From Clostridia bacterium (lineage in GTDB: Bacteria > Bacillota > Clostridia > Lachnospirales > Lachnospiraceae), in contig CAJTFD010000009.1 of the NCBI GenBank assembly GCA_910575625.1, positions 91,019 to 155,018 on the forward strand: 64,000 nt of DNA, written 5' to 3'. This document shows, one piece after another, positions 8,200 to 17,255 of this stretch (position 1 is its first letter; the number at the start of each line of letters is the position of its first letter). A model generated the notes under the pieces. It worked only from the letters and a program-made list of their open reading frames with translations, did no database searches and was not told where the DNA came from. The position numbers and the translations under genes are program-made.

Positions 8200-10188
8200 T
8201 TAAGCTTCTTTACTCATGCGTTTCTTGGTCACTAACAGAATCGCTGCGCCAACAACCAAGATACCGCCGATGATGTAGAAGATCGTAGTACCGATACCAC
8301 CTGTGCTTGGCAGTGTGGAACCAGATTTATTGATAACACCCATAGCGGCTGATGCGATATTCACAGTATCACCACTAAATACAGTCTCGCTTAAGTATTG
8401 GTTGTCATCAGTGATCTGGGTAAATGTCCAGCTACACTGAGTTTCATCACTTTCTACTTTCTCAGGCGCATTGAATGTTATTGTGAATTTGATCGGTTTA
8501 ATCGTGTTATATCCAGCCGGTGTAACTGTCTCAGTCAGAACATATTCGCCTTCGCCAAGTCCTACGAAGTCAATAAATCCGTCAGCGCCAGTTGTCTTCT
8601 GGATAGAAACTTCTTTGGCAATCCTTTCTGGTACAGATGCTCTCTTCTCTACATATTTTGTGTTTACATCTTCATACTGTGATGCAGTGCCATTTGAAAG
8701 TTTGTAGATTGTCTTGCCGTTATATTCTGATTTGTTATCAGGAATATAGTAGCGATCGCCATCTTTCAGGTAACCTGTTGTGGTGTCTGCATTGCCGACG
8801 CCGATTTCCTTGTATACTGTACCTGTAGGCGCAGTTGTTGTATATGTGCCATCCAAGAGTTTCCAGTAAGTTCCACCTTCAGAAACTTTTTCATAATATG
8901 TTACATTATTCATTACCACTTCATAAGAAGTACCTGTCAGGGTAAATTCAGCGCCCTCTAATTTTGTGTCCGTATTATTTGCATATTTTGTCAGATTCAG
9001 TTTTGTCAGGTATGTCAGAGTCTTCTGCTCTGGAGTGCCGCCTATAACATTGCTGTTCTCATCCTGCGGCAGGCCGGGTGTTGGATTCTCAGGATTTCTG
9101 CCATACTCATCGCTGGTATTTGGATCCCGTGAATATTTCAGTGTCCATGTATTGGCATTTCCGCTCACACCAATCTTAGCAGCGTCGTTGATCGTTGCTG
9201 AATAAGTGATCAGGATCGGTTGGCCGATAGCCGCTTCACCCAATGTCATGATGTCTTTAAATGCAATCCTAAAGTGACGGGGATTTTGTGCATCTACATG
9301 TACGTAATAGTCACCCTCTCCATACTGACCAGCCTGATCCTTTACGCACTGTGTTTTTTCTACACCGTTTACCGTAACTTTTACAGAACTTGGTCCATCA
9401 AAATCCAGACCATCTGACAATGTATCATCTGCGTAGAAGTAGTAGTAATCATATCCTCTGAAGTTCGGCACATTGCTGCTGATCTGATAGGATACATGCT
9501 CACCGATGCCTGCGCCGGAGTTGGAATCACTCAGGCTGTTAGCGCTGGTGAATACTTCTTTCTTTCCAGTGGGAACATCTGATTTAACATTAACTGTCTG
9601 TGGTCCTACCACTTCCAGCAATAAACGTGTATAAGCGGCATCATTCTGACCCGACAGGCTGCCGTCCTGGTCTTTTACCAGATAGTAACCTGGCTGGTTA
9701 ACAGTGATGGTGTATTTGCCATTTCCATCTTCTACGCTGGATGTCTTTGCGTTTGCCATGAGGTTAGCGCCTACGATAGAAGCAAAAGTGTCTGTAGCAG
9801 TTGTTGAATCTTTGCTGCTCTCACCAAACACTAAAGTACCGTCATCCTTCTTTGCAGTTGCCAGTACGTCAGCAACTTGACTTGCAGTTGTACACTTTTC
9901 AAAATAAACTTTGAGAGCAGAATCCTCTGCCTTTAACGCATTCAGAATCGCATCTCCATTTACTCCAGTGCCCCAGTCAATGTTAGATAATTTTCCATCA
10001 CCGCCACCTAAGTCACCACTGAAAACTTGATAAGCTTCATACGTATGCATACCCTTATCTGCTGCATTCGTGTTTACAGTGATCACATAGCTGTTATCTT
10101 GCGCTGCCATTGCCGGAAGTGCCATTGCCAATGTCATTGCTGCCGCCAGCATTATACTGACAAATTTTTTAAAACGCTTCATACTCAT
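8200..10188 (-). CDS. LPXTG major pilin, isopeptide-forming D2 type
   Basis: A 662-residue fimbrial shaft-type subunit. The signal peptide spans about residues 1-28 (cleavage after MALPAMAA). Residues 30-200 form an N-terminal pilin domain (THEAYQVFSG-like start, YLVKDQDGSLSGQNDA). Residues 205-370 form a fimbrial isopeptide-formation D2-like domain (SYQISSNVPNFRGYDYYYF). Residues 395-600 form a C-terminal Cna-B/SpaA-like domain (LNLTKYANNT, ending EGEYVLTETVTPAGYNTI, with a typical isopeptide Glu in the ETVTPAGY motif). The sorting signal is LPSTG at 626-630 followed by a membrane segment and KKRMSKEA. Sortase SrtC is encoded next. The unusually AT-biased codons compared with the flanking genes may reflect high expression or a different origin. 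Confidence 0.92.
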   Translation of the reverse strand: MSMKRFKKFVSIMLAAAMTLAMALPAMAAQDNSYVITVNTNAADKGMHTYEAYQVFSGDLGGGDGKLSNIDWGTGVNGDAILNALKAEDSALKVYFEKCTTASQVADVLATAKKDDGTLVFGESSKDSTTATDTFASIVGANLMANAKTSSVEDGNGKYTITVNQPGYYLVKDQDGSLSGQNDAAYTRLLLEVVGPQTVNVKSDVPTGKKEVFTSANSLSDSNSGAGIGEHVSYQISSNVPNFRGYDYYYFYADDTLSDGLDFDGPSSVKVTVNGVEKTQCVKDQAGQYGEGDYYVHVDAQNPRHFRIAFKDIMTLGEAAIGQPILITYSATINDAAKIGVSGNANTWTLKYSRDPNTSDEYGRNPENPTPGLPQDENSNVIGGTPEQKTLTYLTKLNLTKYANNTDTKLEGAEFTLTGTSYEVVMNNVTYYEKVSEGGTYWKLLDGTYTTTAPTGTVYKEIGVGNADTTTGYLKDGDRYYIPDNKSEYNGKTIYKLSNGTASQYEDVNTKYVEKRASVPERIAKEVSIQKTTGADGFIDFVGLGEGEYVLTETVTPAGYNTIKPIKFTITFNAPEKVESDETQCSWTFTQITDDNQYLSETVFSGDTVNIASAAMGVINKSGSTLPSTGGIGTTIFYIIGGILVVGAAILLVTKKRMSKEA

Positions 10189-10264
10189 TCTCCTCTCTTT
10201 TCATTTCCTTTTTGAAGCTTTTTTAGTTACTCAAATCTTATACTAAATCTAAGCTTTAGCTGGG

Positions 10265-13200
10265 TCAGATCCCTCCTTTCCTGAATCTTCTTCTATACAT
10301 AAAGCCTGCGCCGAGCAAAGTGAATAAAACGCCTGCTATTGTATATAACATCGTGCCGAAACCGCCGGTGTGCGGAAGTTCATAGATATGGAGTTTGTTC
10401 TTGTATTTAACAACGACTTCCTTTCCTGCTTGTGTGATCGTTCCTGATGCTATCCTCTCCTCTGCCGCATCCACTGTCTGAGATGTACCATCAATCGCTA
10501 TGTCTGTACGATAATCACCCTGATCAGGATTCTTTTCCATTATCTCATATCCCATGCCTACTGGAAGATATTTTATGATCATATAATCACCCGGCTTTAG
10601 TGAAAAATCTGTATCATTACTCATATTTCCCTCGCCCCACATGATCACATCCTTGTCTTCAGTACCATTTTTTCTATAAATAGTATATGCGTAATTATCA
10701 TGTAATCCCGAATCATTCGCCGTCAATTTTATGTTAAAATTGAACGTCATTTTTTCTATTTCATCTTGCGTAAAGGCTTCTTCTTTGTCGCCATCCATCT
10801 TAAAGGCTTCCTTCTTGATCTGCAGATTTCCAGTTGTCTGATCTGGTGTTGCTTTAGAAACAGAAGGCAAAGTAAACTGCATGAAACATGTTGAACCGGA
10901 CAGGCCACGTTCTGTATAAAAGAATGTCAGCCTGTATTTTCCTTTTTTAGTGGTATTCTTTTTTTGGTCTTTTTCAATGTAATCCCAGAGATCCACATAT
11001 TCGCCTACGGAACTATGTATCCCACCAAGGTCACAGACCAGTTTGCCATTGTAAGTTGGATCATTCGCAACTGAACCGTCAGCATTCAATCTGTCTAGGA
11101 ATACCCACATATCATCATCGCCAAAGAATAGATAATCCAAAGGACCGATATAGTCTTCGGTCAATTCAAAATCAACTGCAAAATGCATGCCAAACATATT
11201 ATTATGGGCTATTCCGTCATCGCTTGACGGATATCCCTGACTATCTGTATACTCTCCCACCGCATTCGGTTCTGTAGGATTTTTCACCTGTTTATATCCT
11301 TTTGCACTCTTGACATCCCCGCCTGTTTTGGGATCCTTCCTATCAGCATCAGGCACATCATCCATGGGCCAATAATTATTTGTCCAGATTCCTGGATATA
11401 TTGCCTGCGGATGTTTGAAAACTTCTAAATCTGTTAATGCTCTTGCTGTTGAAAGCGTATATTCATCTCCCGACTGCCTAAATCCCAACGTACTCTTATA
11501 AAGGGTTTTTCCTTCTGTAGCTCCTTCATTAAACAACTTCGGCACACAGATATTTTTATTGTATACTATATTTCCATCCGCATCTAAATGGTCAACAATC
11601 TTAAATGTACACCCGGCATATGAAACATCTGCTCGGCCACCTGGGATATTCTCTCGATTTCTTTTGTTTATATAATTTGTTACTCCATTATCCTCAAAAG
11701 TCTGTGTCCAAAGCCCTGTACCCGTGTTTCCATTTCCAAATGCAAGAATAGGTTTAGCCGTTCCATCAACATAATTGGACGGGCTGTTGATGCCTCTCCC
11801 CCGCTTTCGTACATCGCCAGTCTGCTCTGTGCCTATACCACCAATCTTAGTTGCAGTCACGCCATCTCCATTTGTAATATCATAATCATAGAAATTAGCA
11901 TCATTTGTATAGTCTCTTTTTTTAGGATCATATACAAGGCGGAGTACTGTTTTATCTGTGATTGTTACAATTTTTCTAGTATCACCAGGCTCCGCTGTCT
12001 GTCCTGGACGATTCGTAAAACGGACTTTATCTTTTTCTATGATCTCCCAATCCGTTTTCATCGTGCTCGTTTTGTCTTTCCCTTCTTTTAGGATCCAGAT
12101 TTCTTTTAAAACATAATTGGGATTTTCATAAAGCTTATTAAAGTACATCAGGCTGGGGGCCTCTTTGTATCGATATGTTTCTGATTCATACACTTCTTCT
12201 AATTTAGTCTCAGTTACCAATGCCCCCTGTTTTGCAATAATGTTCCCCTTTTCGTCCTTGACATCTTGTGTTTGAACGGTCAGCTTTTTTAACGACGGGG
12301 TTACACCATTTTGTGGAAGGCCATTCCCACTTGTAGTATCAATAACTGCAAGCTCTCCATTATTCCCATTAAATGAATAATTTGGATCCACCGCTTCTTT
12401 CTTTATGCGATCCAGATTTGCATAATACTGCACAGTAAACTTAGGATCTGGCGTTTCATTTACCTGCATCACTAAATTATCTTCATCTGAGACGACCGTC
12501 ATTCTTGCATTGCCTTTGTTCATAACTGCCATGCCGAGTTCATTTATTTCAGAATCCTCCAACACTTCCGTAGCCTTAATCTTAATCTCTATATTTTCCG
12601 GATCGTCATCAGATGATCGCTCTTTAAACTTTTTTAGATCTTCTTCGTCTACTGATATGTCCGCTGTCACTTTACAGTCCGAAAGGTCTAATGCTATGCC
12701 ATCATATGTCATTGAATAGGATAATATCTGAAGCAAAAGATAGTCATCCGTATTTCCTTGTGTTTCGATATGATCCATAATAGCCGCATGCTCTTTGGAG
12801 CCTTCGCCAAGACCTTTTATTCTGAACTCCAATTTTTCGTTTGTAGTATCCTGAATAACGGTTTCTGCTTGTTCGCCTGTCGTTCCAAAATTTTCATCGG
12901 TCGTACCACTTGCTGACTCATCGTCCATACCAGGATCTTCTGTTATCGCTCCACTGTCAGACTCTTCGCCTGAAGATGTTTCCCCATCTGTTCCATCCAT
13001 ACCTTCCTCATCGGAATCCAACGCTAGATTGTTACCTTCTGAAACATCTCCTTCTATTCCCTCATTGCCTGTTCTCAGTTCGTTATCTGATGTCTCATCA
13101 CCTGGGATTGTCTCATCCGGAACATCCGTCCCTTCGGACGGAGAGTTAGCGTCTGCTACAGGTGTCTCTTGTATATCATCTGAGGATACATTTTCTGATA

Positions 13201-15202
13201 CGGTCGCCCTGCCTTCCACGTGGAAGGTGACGTCATATCCATTTCCTTTATAGTCATAATTCCCAGAAATGATTACACGTTGGGGCTGTGCCATCTCTTT
13301 TTCTATCTCATCTGTCTGCTCTTCTGTTCCTTCTGCCTGATGGCGTATGACCGCATATACATTTTTGAGATTATTAGAACTGGAAGTATTGGGGCTGATA
13401 ACGTTCTTATGGTCGCTGACAGCGTTCTCAGAGTCGCTACTGTTGATCGTCGCTTCTCCCTCTTCTTCTGTCTCATCTGCCATCTTATCATCTGTACCAT
13501 CTACATCTATCTGTCCTGGTTCCGCCTTGACTGCTGTCAGAATGTTGTGGAAGATGGCTGCAAAATCCGAGAACCTGTTCGTCTTAAAGGTCGTACTCCT
13601 GTTTTTTGCATGACTCCCGCCCAGGATCTCATTCCCCTCCTCCCCAAAATGTATGATAGTCATCGGGGTGCCATCTGTCAGGCCGTTTTCATTGAGGAAT
13701 CGTACAGTGACTGTTACGTCACTCTCTGGTTCGACTTCCTCGCCGTCTACATAAAATCCAATCTTGAACAGGGCATCCATCGTGATGTCTTCGTCGTTTA
13801 ATGTCTCCCTTATCTCTGCTTCGCGTTCAGCATAATACTCTTCGTTGCCCTCTGCAGTAATCATCTCTGCTCTCAACTCTGCATCTTTCGGGATATTGGC
13901 ATCTTTATGATAAGCGGCTGTAACGGTATATCTTTTTTCCTCATCTGTATATGTCTGTGTGATCGGAGGTTCCTCATCATATCCGCACATCAATCCGCCT
14001 GCCGCGTCATAGCAAGTCTCATCATGTTCGTGTACATCCGCATCGTTGTCAGAAACAATATCTGCCTTGTCTCCTGATACGCTGTTCCCTGATATTTTAT
14101 CCCCGGATACACTATCCCCAGACACAGTCCCGGCCTCGTCGCTGGATACGCTGTCATCAGATACAGTCCCCGCACCATCTTCAGCCGCACTGTCCGTTCC
14201 GTCTTCTGGCGCATTCTCAGGATCCTCTTCCATCTCCTGCTGCTCCAGCTTCACTGCCACTTCCTCATCAGTCAGCTCCACTGTCTCGAAACATTCTTCC
14301 TGGTGCGTATGTTCCTTCAGTTCCAGCAGCTCGCAGATCAGCTCGCCATTCTCATCATAGCAGCTCCCGCCGTGTGTATGGAGTTCCAACTGTCCGCATG
14401 TGGGGACCTTCCTCTTCTCATAACATGCATCCGTATGGATATGCCCCGCCGGACCTTCTTCCAGTTGGCAGATCAGCACATCTTCCCATGCATAACATGT
14501 ATCTTCATGAGTATGTTCTTCCATCTGACAGATCAGCGCACCGTTCTCGTCGTAGCAGGCATCGTCGTGGGTATGTTCCTCAATCTGGCACTGCAGTCCG
14601 CCCTGCTCCTTGATGTAGCAGTCTGCGCTGTGCTGGTGTCCCCCTGCGGTGCATGTCAGGACCTCGTTCCATACATAGCAGTTGTCATCGTGCTGATGCT
14701 CTTCCAACTGACAGACCAACTCACCCGTCTCGCTGTCAAAGCAGCCTTCATCGTGGGCATGCTCCTCTGTCTGGCATTGGAGGTCGCCCCTCTCCGGTGT
14801 GTAGCAGTCATCCGTGTGCTGATGCGCCTGCTCCTCTTCCGTGCAGACGAGGACTTCCTCTTCCGTGTAGCACTCATCCGTATGTGTATGTACTGCAATC
14901 TCCGCCAGATGACAGACCAGGCTGCCGTCCGCGCCGTAGCAGTCGTCGTTATGGGTATGTACCAGGTAGTCGGCCTGCCCGCATACCAGCTTATCTCCGT
15001 CATAGCAGTCGTCCGTGTGCTGATGCGCCTCCGCTTGGCAGATCAGACGTTTTTCCTTATGCGACATTGCCTGCCCGTACATCCTCAGCGCAGTAACTGT
15101 TCCCAGAGCCACTAAAGCAGCCAGGCACAGGAAAACTGCCAGCCGGCGTTTACTCTTTTTCTGTTCTTGCAAGACCTTTGCGGCCTGTGTGATAAATTTC
15201 AT
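10265..15202 (-). CDS. giant LPXTG adhesin with HxHxxxC repeats and fibro-slime domain
   Basis: A 1645-residue surface protein, probably the pilus tip adhesin. A membrane/signal segment lies at about residues 20-42. Residues 50-400 hold about 13 copies of a motif H-x-H-x3-C-[YF]-x(6-9)-C (for example HTHTDECY), each separated by short acidic linkers. An acidic, Ser/Asp-rich low-complexity stretch (residues about 335-780, with SVSGDKISGNSVSGDK) follows. Around residues 1150-1420 a PA14/fibro-slime-type domain is indicated by YLFFGDDDMWVFLDRL and LSGSTCFMQFTLP. A Cna-B-like domain precedes LPHTG at 1609-1613, a membrane helix and YRRRFRKGG. Histidine/cysteine repeats suggest metal binding or disulfides. 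It is the largest gene of the operon and lies just upstream of the major pilin. Confidence 0.88.
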   Translation of the reverse strand: MKFITQAAKVLQEQKKSKRRLAVFLCLAALVALGTVTALRMYGQAMSHKEKRLICQAEAHQHTDDCYDGDKLVCGQADYLVHTHNDDCYGADGSLVCHLAEIAVHTHTDECYTEEEVLVCTEEEQAHQHTDDCYTPERGDLQCQTEEHAHDEGCFDSETGELVCQLEEHQHDDNCYVWNEVLTCTAGGHQHSADCYIKEQGGLQCQIEEHTHDDACYDENGALICQMEEHTHEDTCYAWEDVLICQLEEGPAGHIHTDACYEKRKVPTCGQLELHTHGGSCYDENGELICELLELKEHTHQEECFETVELTDEEVAVKLEQQEMEEDPENAPEDGTDSAAEDGAGTVSDDSVSSDEAGTVSGDSVSGDKISGNSVSGDKADIVSDNDADVHEHDETCYDAAGGLMCGYDEEPPITQTYTDEEKRYTVTAAYHKDANIPKDAELRAEMITAEGNEEYYAEREAEIRETLNDEDITMDALFKIGFYVDGEEVEPESDVTVTVRFLNENGLTDGTPMTIIHFGEEGNEILGGSHAKNRSTTFKTNRFSDFAAIFHNILTAVKAEPGQIDVDGTDDKMADETEEEGEATINSSDSENAVSDHKNVISPNTSSSNNLKNVYAVIRHQAEGTEEQTDEIEKEMAQPQRVIISGNYDYKGNGYDVTFHVEGRATVSENVSSDDIQETPVADANSPSEGTDVPDETIPGDETSDNELRTGNEGIEGDVSEGNNLALDSDEEGMDGTDGETSSGEESDSGAITEDPGMDDESASGTTDENFGTTGEQAETVIQDTTNEKLEFRIKGLGEGSKEHAAIMDHIETQGNTDDYLLLQILSYSMTYDGIALDLSDCKVTADISVDEEDLKKFKERSSDDDPENIEIKIKATEVLEDSEINELGMAVMNKGNARMTVVSDEDNLVMQVNETPDPKFTVQYYANLDRIKKEAVDPNYSFNGNNGELAVIDTTSGNGLPQNGVTPSLKKLTVQTQDVKDEKGNIIAKQGALVTETKLEEVYESETYRYKEAPSLMYFNKLYENPNYVLKEIWILKEGKDKTSTMKTDWEIIEKDKVRFTNRPGQTAEPGDTRKIVTITDKTVLRLVYDPKKRDYTNDANFYDYDITNGDGVTATKIGGIGTEQTGDVRKRGRGINSPSNYVDGTAKPILAFGNGNTGTGLWTQTFEDNGVTNYINKRNRENIPGGRADVSYAGCTFKIVDHLDADGNIVYNKNICVPKLFNEGATEGKTLYKSTLGFRQSGDEYTLSTARALTDLEVFKHPQAIYPGIWTNNYWPMDDVPDADRKDPKTGGDVKSAKGYKQVKNPTEPNAVGEYTDSQGYPSSDDGIAHNNMFGMHFAVDFELTEDYIGPLDYLFFGDDDMWVFLDRLNADGSVANDPTYNGKLVCDLGGIHSSVGEYVDLWDYIEKDQKKNTTKKGKYRLTFFYTERGLSGSTCFMQFTLPSVSKATPDQTTGNLQIKKEAFKMDGDKEEAFTQDEIEKMTFNFNIKLTANDSGLHDNYAYTIYRKNGTEDKDVIMWGEGNMSNDTDFSLKPGDYMIIKYLPVGMGYEIMEKNPDQGDYRTDIAIDGTSQTVDAAEERIASGTITQAGKEVVVKYKNKLHIYELPHTGGFGTMLYTIAGVLFTLLGAGFMYRRRFRKGGI

Positions 15203-15248
15203 TGTGCTGCCCCCTTCCTTGTACCTATACTACCTTAAAATAGTCCAG

Positions 15249-15830
15249 TTATTTGATAAGACCAATCTCCGACAACGGCCATGCCCGCACCAGGATCTTG
15301 CCCACGACCATGTCGTTGCCCACGCAGCCTACCGCCGTGTTCCGGCTGTCTATGCTGGTGGCCCGGTGGTCGCCCATCACGAAACATTTCCCCTCCGGCA
15401 CCTGGTATGGCAGGTCGATATTGCAGTCCCCCAGAGATTTCTCTGTGATATATGGCTCGTCGAGCGGCTTTTCGTTCACGTAAACATTGCCATCCTTGTC
15501 GATATCCACCCAGTCGCCCGCGGCTGCGATCACCCGTTTGACCAGGATATTATTGTTGTAATAGAATGCAATGACATCGCCTGTCTTGTATTTGGAACTG
15601 CTGACCGCTACTACGATGTCCTCATTCTTGAGCGTCTCCGTCATGGACGTCCCATTGATCTGCAGCACCGGGAGCAGCAAAACTGCCACCAGGACCGCCA
15701 CCGCCGCGACTACCAGGAGGGAGAAGATCGTGCTCCTGAGCACTCGTCCGTAGCTCTTCTTATACTGTTCCTTTTTCAGTTCCGCCTCAAGCAGTTCAAG
15801 GCTAGGAACTTCAAGCTTTTTCTCACTCAT
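15249..15830 (-). CDS. lepB: LepB-type signal peptidase I
   Basis: A 193-residue type I signal peptidase of the Ser-Lys class. There is one membrane segment at residues 34-56. Ser62 lies in INGTSMTETL and Lys98 in ILVKRVIAAAGDWV, and the conserved box MGDHRATSIDSRN follows. It probably removes signal peptides of the pilins and adhesin made by this operon. The start was set at the ATG at 15830, preceded by GGAGAGGGAAGCT; it overlaps the upstream gene by 8 bases. A longer in-frame reading (to 15869) would overlap the upstream gene further and lacks support. The presence of this enzyme and the SipW type in one operon suggests two export routes. Confidence 0.9.
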   Translation of the reverse strand: MSEKKLEVPSLELLEAELKKEQYKKSYGRVLRSTIFSLLVVAAVAVLVAVLLLPVLQINGTSMTETLKNEDIVVAVSSSKYKTGDVIAFYYNNNILVKRVIAAAGDWVDIDKDGNVYVNEKPLDEPYITEKSLGDCNIDLPYQVPEGKCFVMGDHRATSIDSRNTAVGCVGNDMVVGKILVRAWPLSEIGLIK

Positions 15831-16464
15831 AGCTTCCCTCTCCTGAACGTTGATCTTCCGATCTGCCATCTTCCAACTGCTTTGATCCCTTCTTTCCCCG
15901 TACGCGGCTCTTCAGCTTGATATTGTACAGGTACTGGTCCGCTGCCTGCTGCGCCACCTCGAAGATGCCGTTGAGCCGCAGCGCCGCCTCCGCGATGGAT
16001 CCGGCTTCCTCCAGCTCGATACGCTTGCTGGATCGCCACTCCTCTATCCGTCTGCGCAGCGTCTTGATCTGTGCGTCTTTATGATCCAGACGGCCTTTCA
16101 ATTTCTCGATCAGGGCGTCTTTTTCGTCCAACTTCGCTTTCAGATGTTCCGTCGTCTCGTGGATCTGGATGTCCTTCTCGTCCAGCTTCGCCTTCAGACG
16201 TCCGCTCGTCTCTTCCATCTGGGCATCTTTCTCGTCCAGCTTCGCCTTCAGATGTTTGCTCGTCTCTTCCATCTGGGCATCTTTCTCATTCAACCTCGCC
16301 TTCAGACGTTCGTTGACCTCCTGGGCCTGGGCCAGCTCTTCGCTCGTCTTATTTAATTCTTCTTGTATCTGGATATTTTCTTTGCCCTGTGCCACAAGCA
16401 GCTCAAGGAGATCCCTCCGCCGAAGTTTATGAAACTCTTTTTCAGTCATCTTGATGTGCCCCAT
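15823..16464 (-). CDS. coiled-coil protein, first gene of pilus operon
   Basis: A 213-residue soluble protein dominated by a coiled coil. Residues 53-133 consist of about 4.5 copies of an 18-residue unit (LKAKLDEKDAQMEETS) encoded by a near-identical 54-base tandem repeat. The C-terminal part (GSIAEAALRLNGIFEVAQQA) is a conserved helical stretch seen in small coiled-coil proteins of clostridial pilus loci; those are sometimes labelled DNA repair proteins, without evidence here. Start is ATG 16464 with a weak AGGA; an in-frame ATG at 16449 is possible. A scaffold or regulatory role is speculative. It is preceded by a good sigma-A promoter at 16544-16572. Confidence 0.7.
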   Translation of the reverse strand: MGHIKMTEKEFHKLRRRDLLELLVAQGKENIQIQEELNKTSEELAQAQEVNERLKARLNEKDAQMEETSKHLKAKLDEKDAQMEETSGRLKAKLDEKDIQIHETTEHLKAKLDEKDALIEKLKGRLDHKDAQIKTLRRRIEEWRSSKRIELEEAGSIAEAALRLNGIFEVAQQAADQYLYNIKLKSRVRGKKGSKQLEDGRSEDQRSGEGSYE

Positions 16465-16543
16465 TTCTGAAGGTCCTAACGTTCACTCCATAATATATAT
16501 GATATAAAACTTCAAAGGATTTCCTTCATTTATAGTTTATAGG

Positions 16544-16572
16544 ATTATACTACATGAGGTTCCACACTGCAA
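16544..16572 (-). promoter_or_regulatory. sigma-A promoter of the pilus operon
   Basis: On the minus strand TTGCAG and TATAAT are separated by exactly 17 bases. Transcription would start near 16537, about 70 bases before the first operon gene. Confidence 0.65.
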
Positions 16573-16724
16573 CACATAAATTGACCAGAATCCGAAACGC
16601 TCTTTAGCTTACAGTTAAAGTATAACAGATGAGATGTCAAAAGATACGTCAAAAGTCCATATAAAAAGGGGTTGTTTTAAAATTTTTTTGACATTCTTAC
16701 AGATGGAGACCCTTTTTTTACATT

Positions 16725-16799
16725 AGGGTGCGTCTGAAAACCATTTTATGTCAACTGTATGGCATGCGGTTGGCATAAATGGGTTTTAAAACACACTCT
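16725..16799. repeat. 75-bp imperfect palindrome, MITE-like
   Basis: The two ends are inverted repeats of about 28 bases (AGGGTGCGTCTGAAAAC against AGAGTGTGTTTTAAAAC, both continuing to TTTATG). A related half-copy occurs at about 17149-17185 (AGAGTGTGTTTC... TTATGTCAACTGT). The surrounding gap 16465-17255 also has, on the minus strand near 16800-16965, a short open frame without a start that I cannot identify. Confidence 0.45.
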
Positions 16800-17110
16800 A
16801 AAGGAGTTGCAGGAAAACAACTGATCAGACTGCGCAAGTTCATTTTTCCAAAGCGCGTGCCATAAAACATAGCTTCAGCGGCTGCATCAAGGTTTCTGGA
16901 CTTGTGCAGTGGAGAAATAGATGATCCAAGATATGTCAGTTCTTTTCCTGTAACTCCTAAAATATGTTCTTATAGATTAATTTCGTCCATTTTAGCTAAA
17001 GATTAATACCATATTGAGAAAAAATTTCAAAAGCAGTCTATGTGTGTGAATGGACCGTCTTTTTACAAGATTTTTTAGTCTGTGGCTGTGAGCGGATGTG
17101 GTATGTCGAA

Positions 17111-17148
17111 GATAAAAGAAGGGTATCTGCCCACAACAGATACCCTTC
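17111..17148 (-). terminator. intrinsic terminator of the flagellar glycosylation unit
   Basis: A perfect 12-base stem (GAAGGGTATCTG with CAGATACCCTTC, loop of 7) is followed on the minus strand by TTTTATC. It lies about 110 bases after the CgeB-like gene. Confidence 0.85.
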
Positions 17149-17255
17149 AGAGTGTGTTTCAAAAAACGTCTTATGTCAACTGTGCGCCACTGTTTGTGGG
17201 AAGTCCGCAATTTCGTCTCGTCTTCCTGCCGTTCCACATATCCCGTCCCTTTCAC

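Noticed and set aside
14046..14160. Short similar DNA units, possibly a CRISPR-like array
   Set aside because: They are in-frame codons of a Ser/Asp/Gly low-complexity stretch of the adhesin, without unique spacers of constant length.
14046..15115. Long plus-strand frames opposite the adhesin repeats
   Set aside because: They are mirror frames caused by the HxHxxxC repeat coding sequence on the minus strand.
16992..17255. Minus-strand open frame between the coiled-coil gene and the CgeB-like gene
   Set aside because: It runs through the perfect terminator hairpin at 17111-17148 and has no family match.
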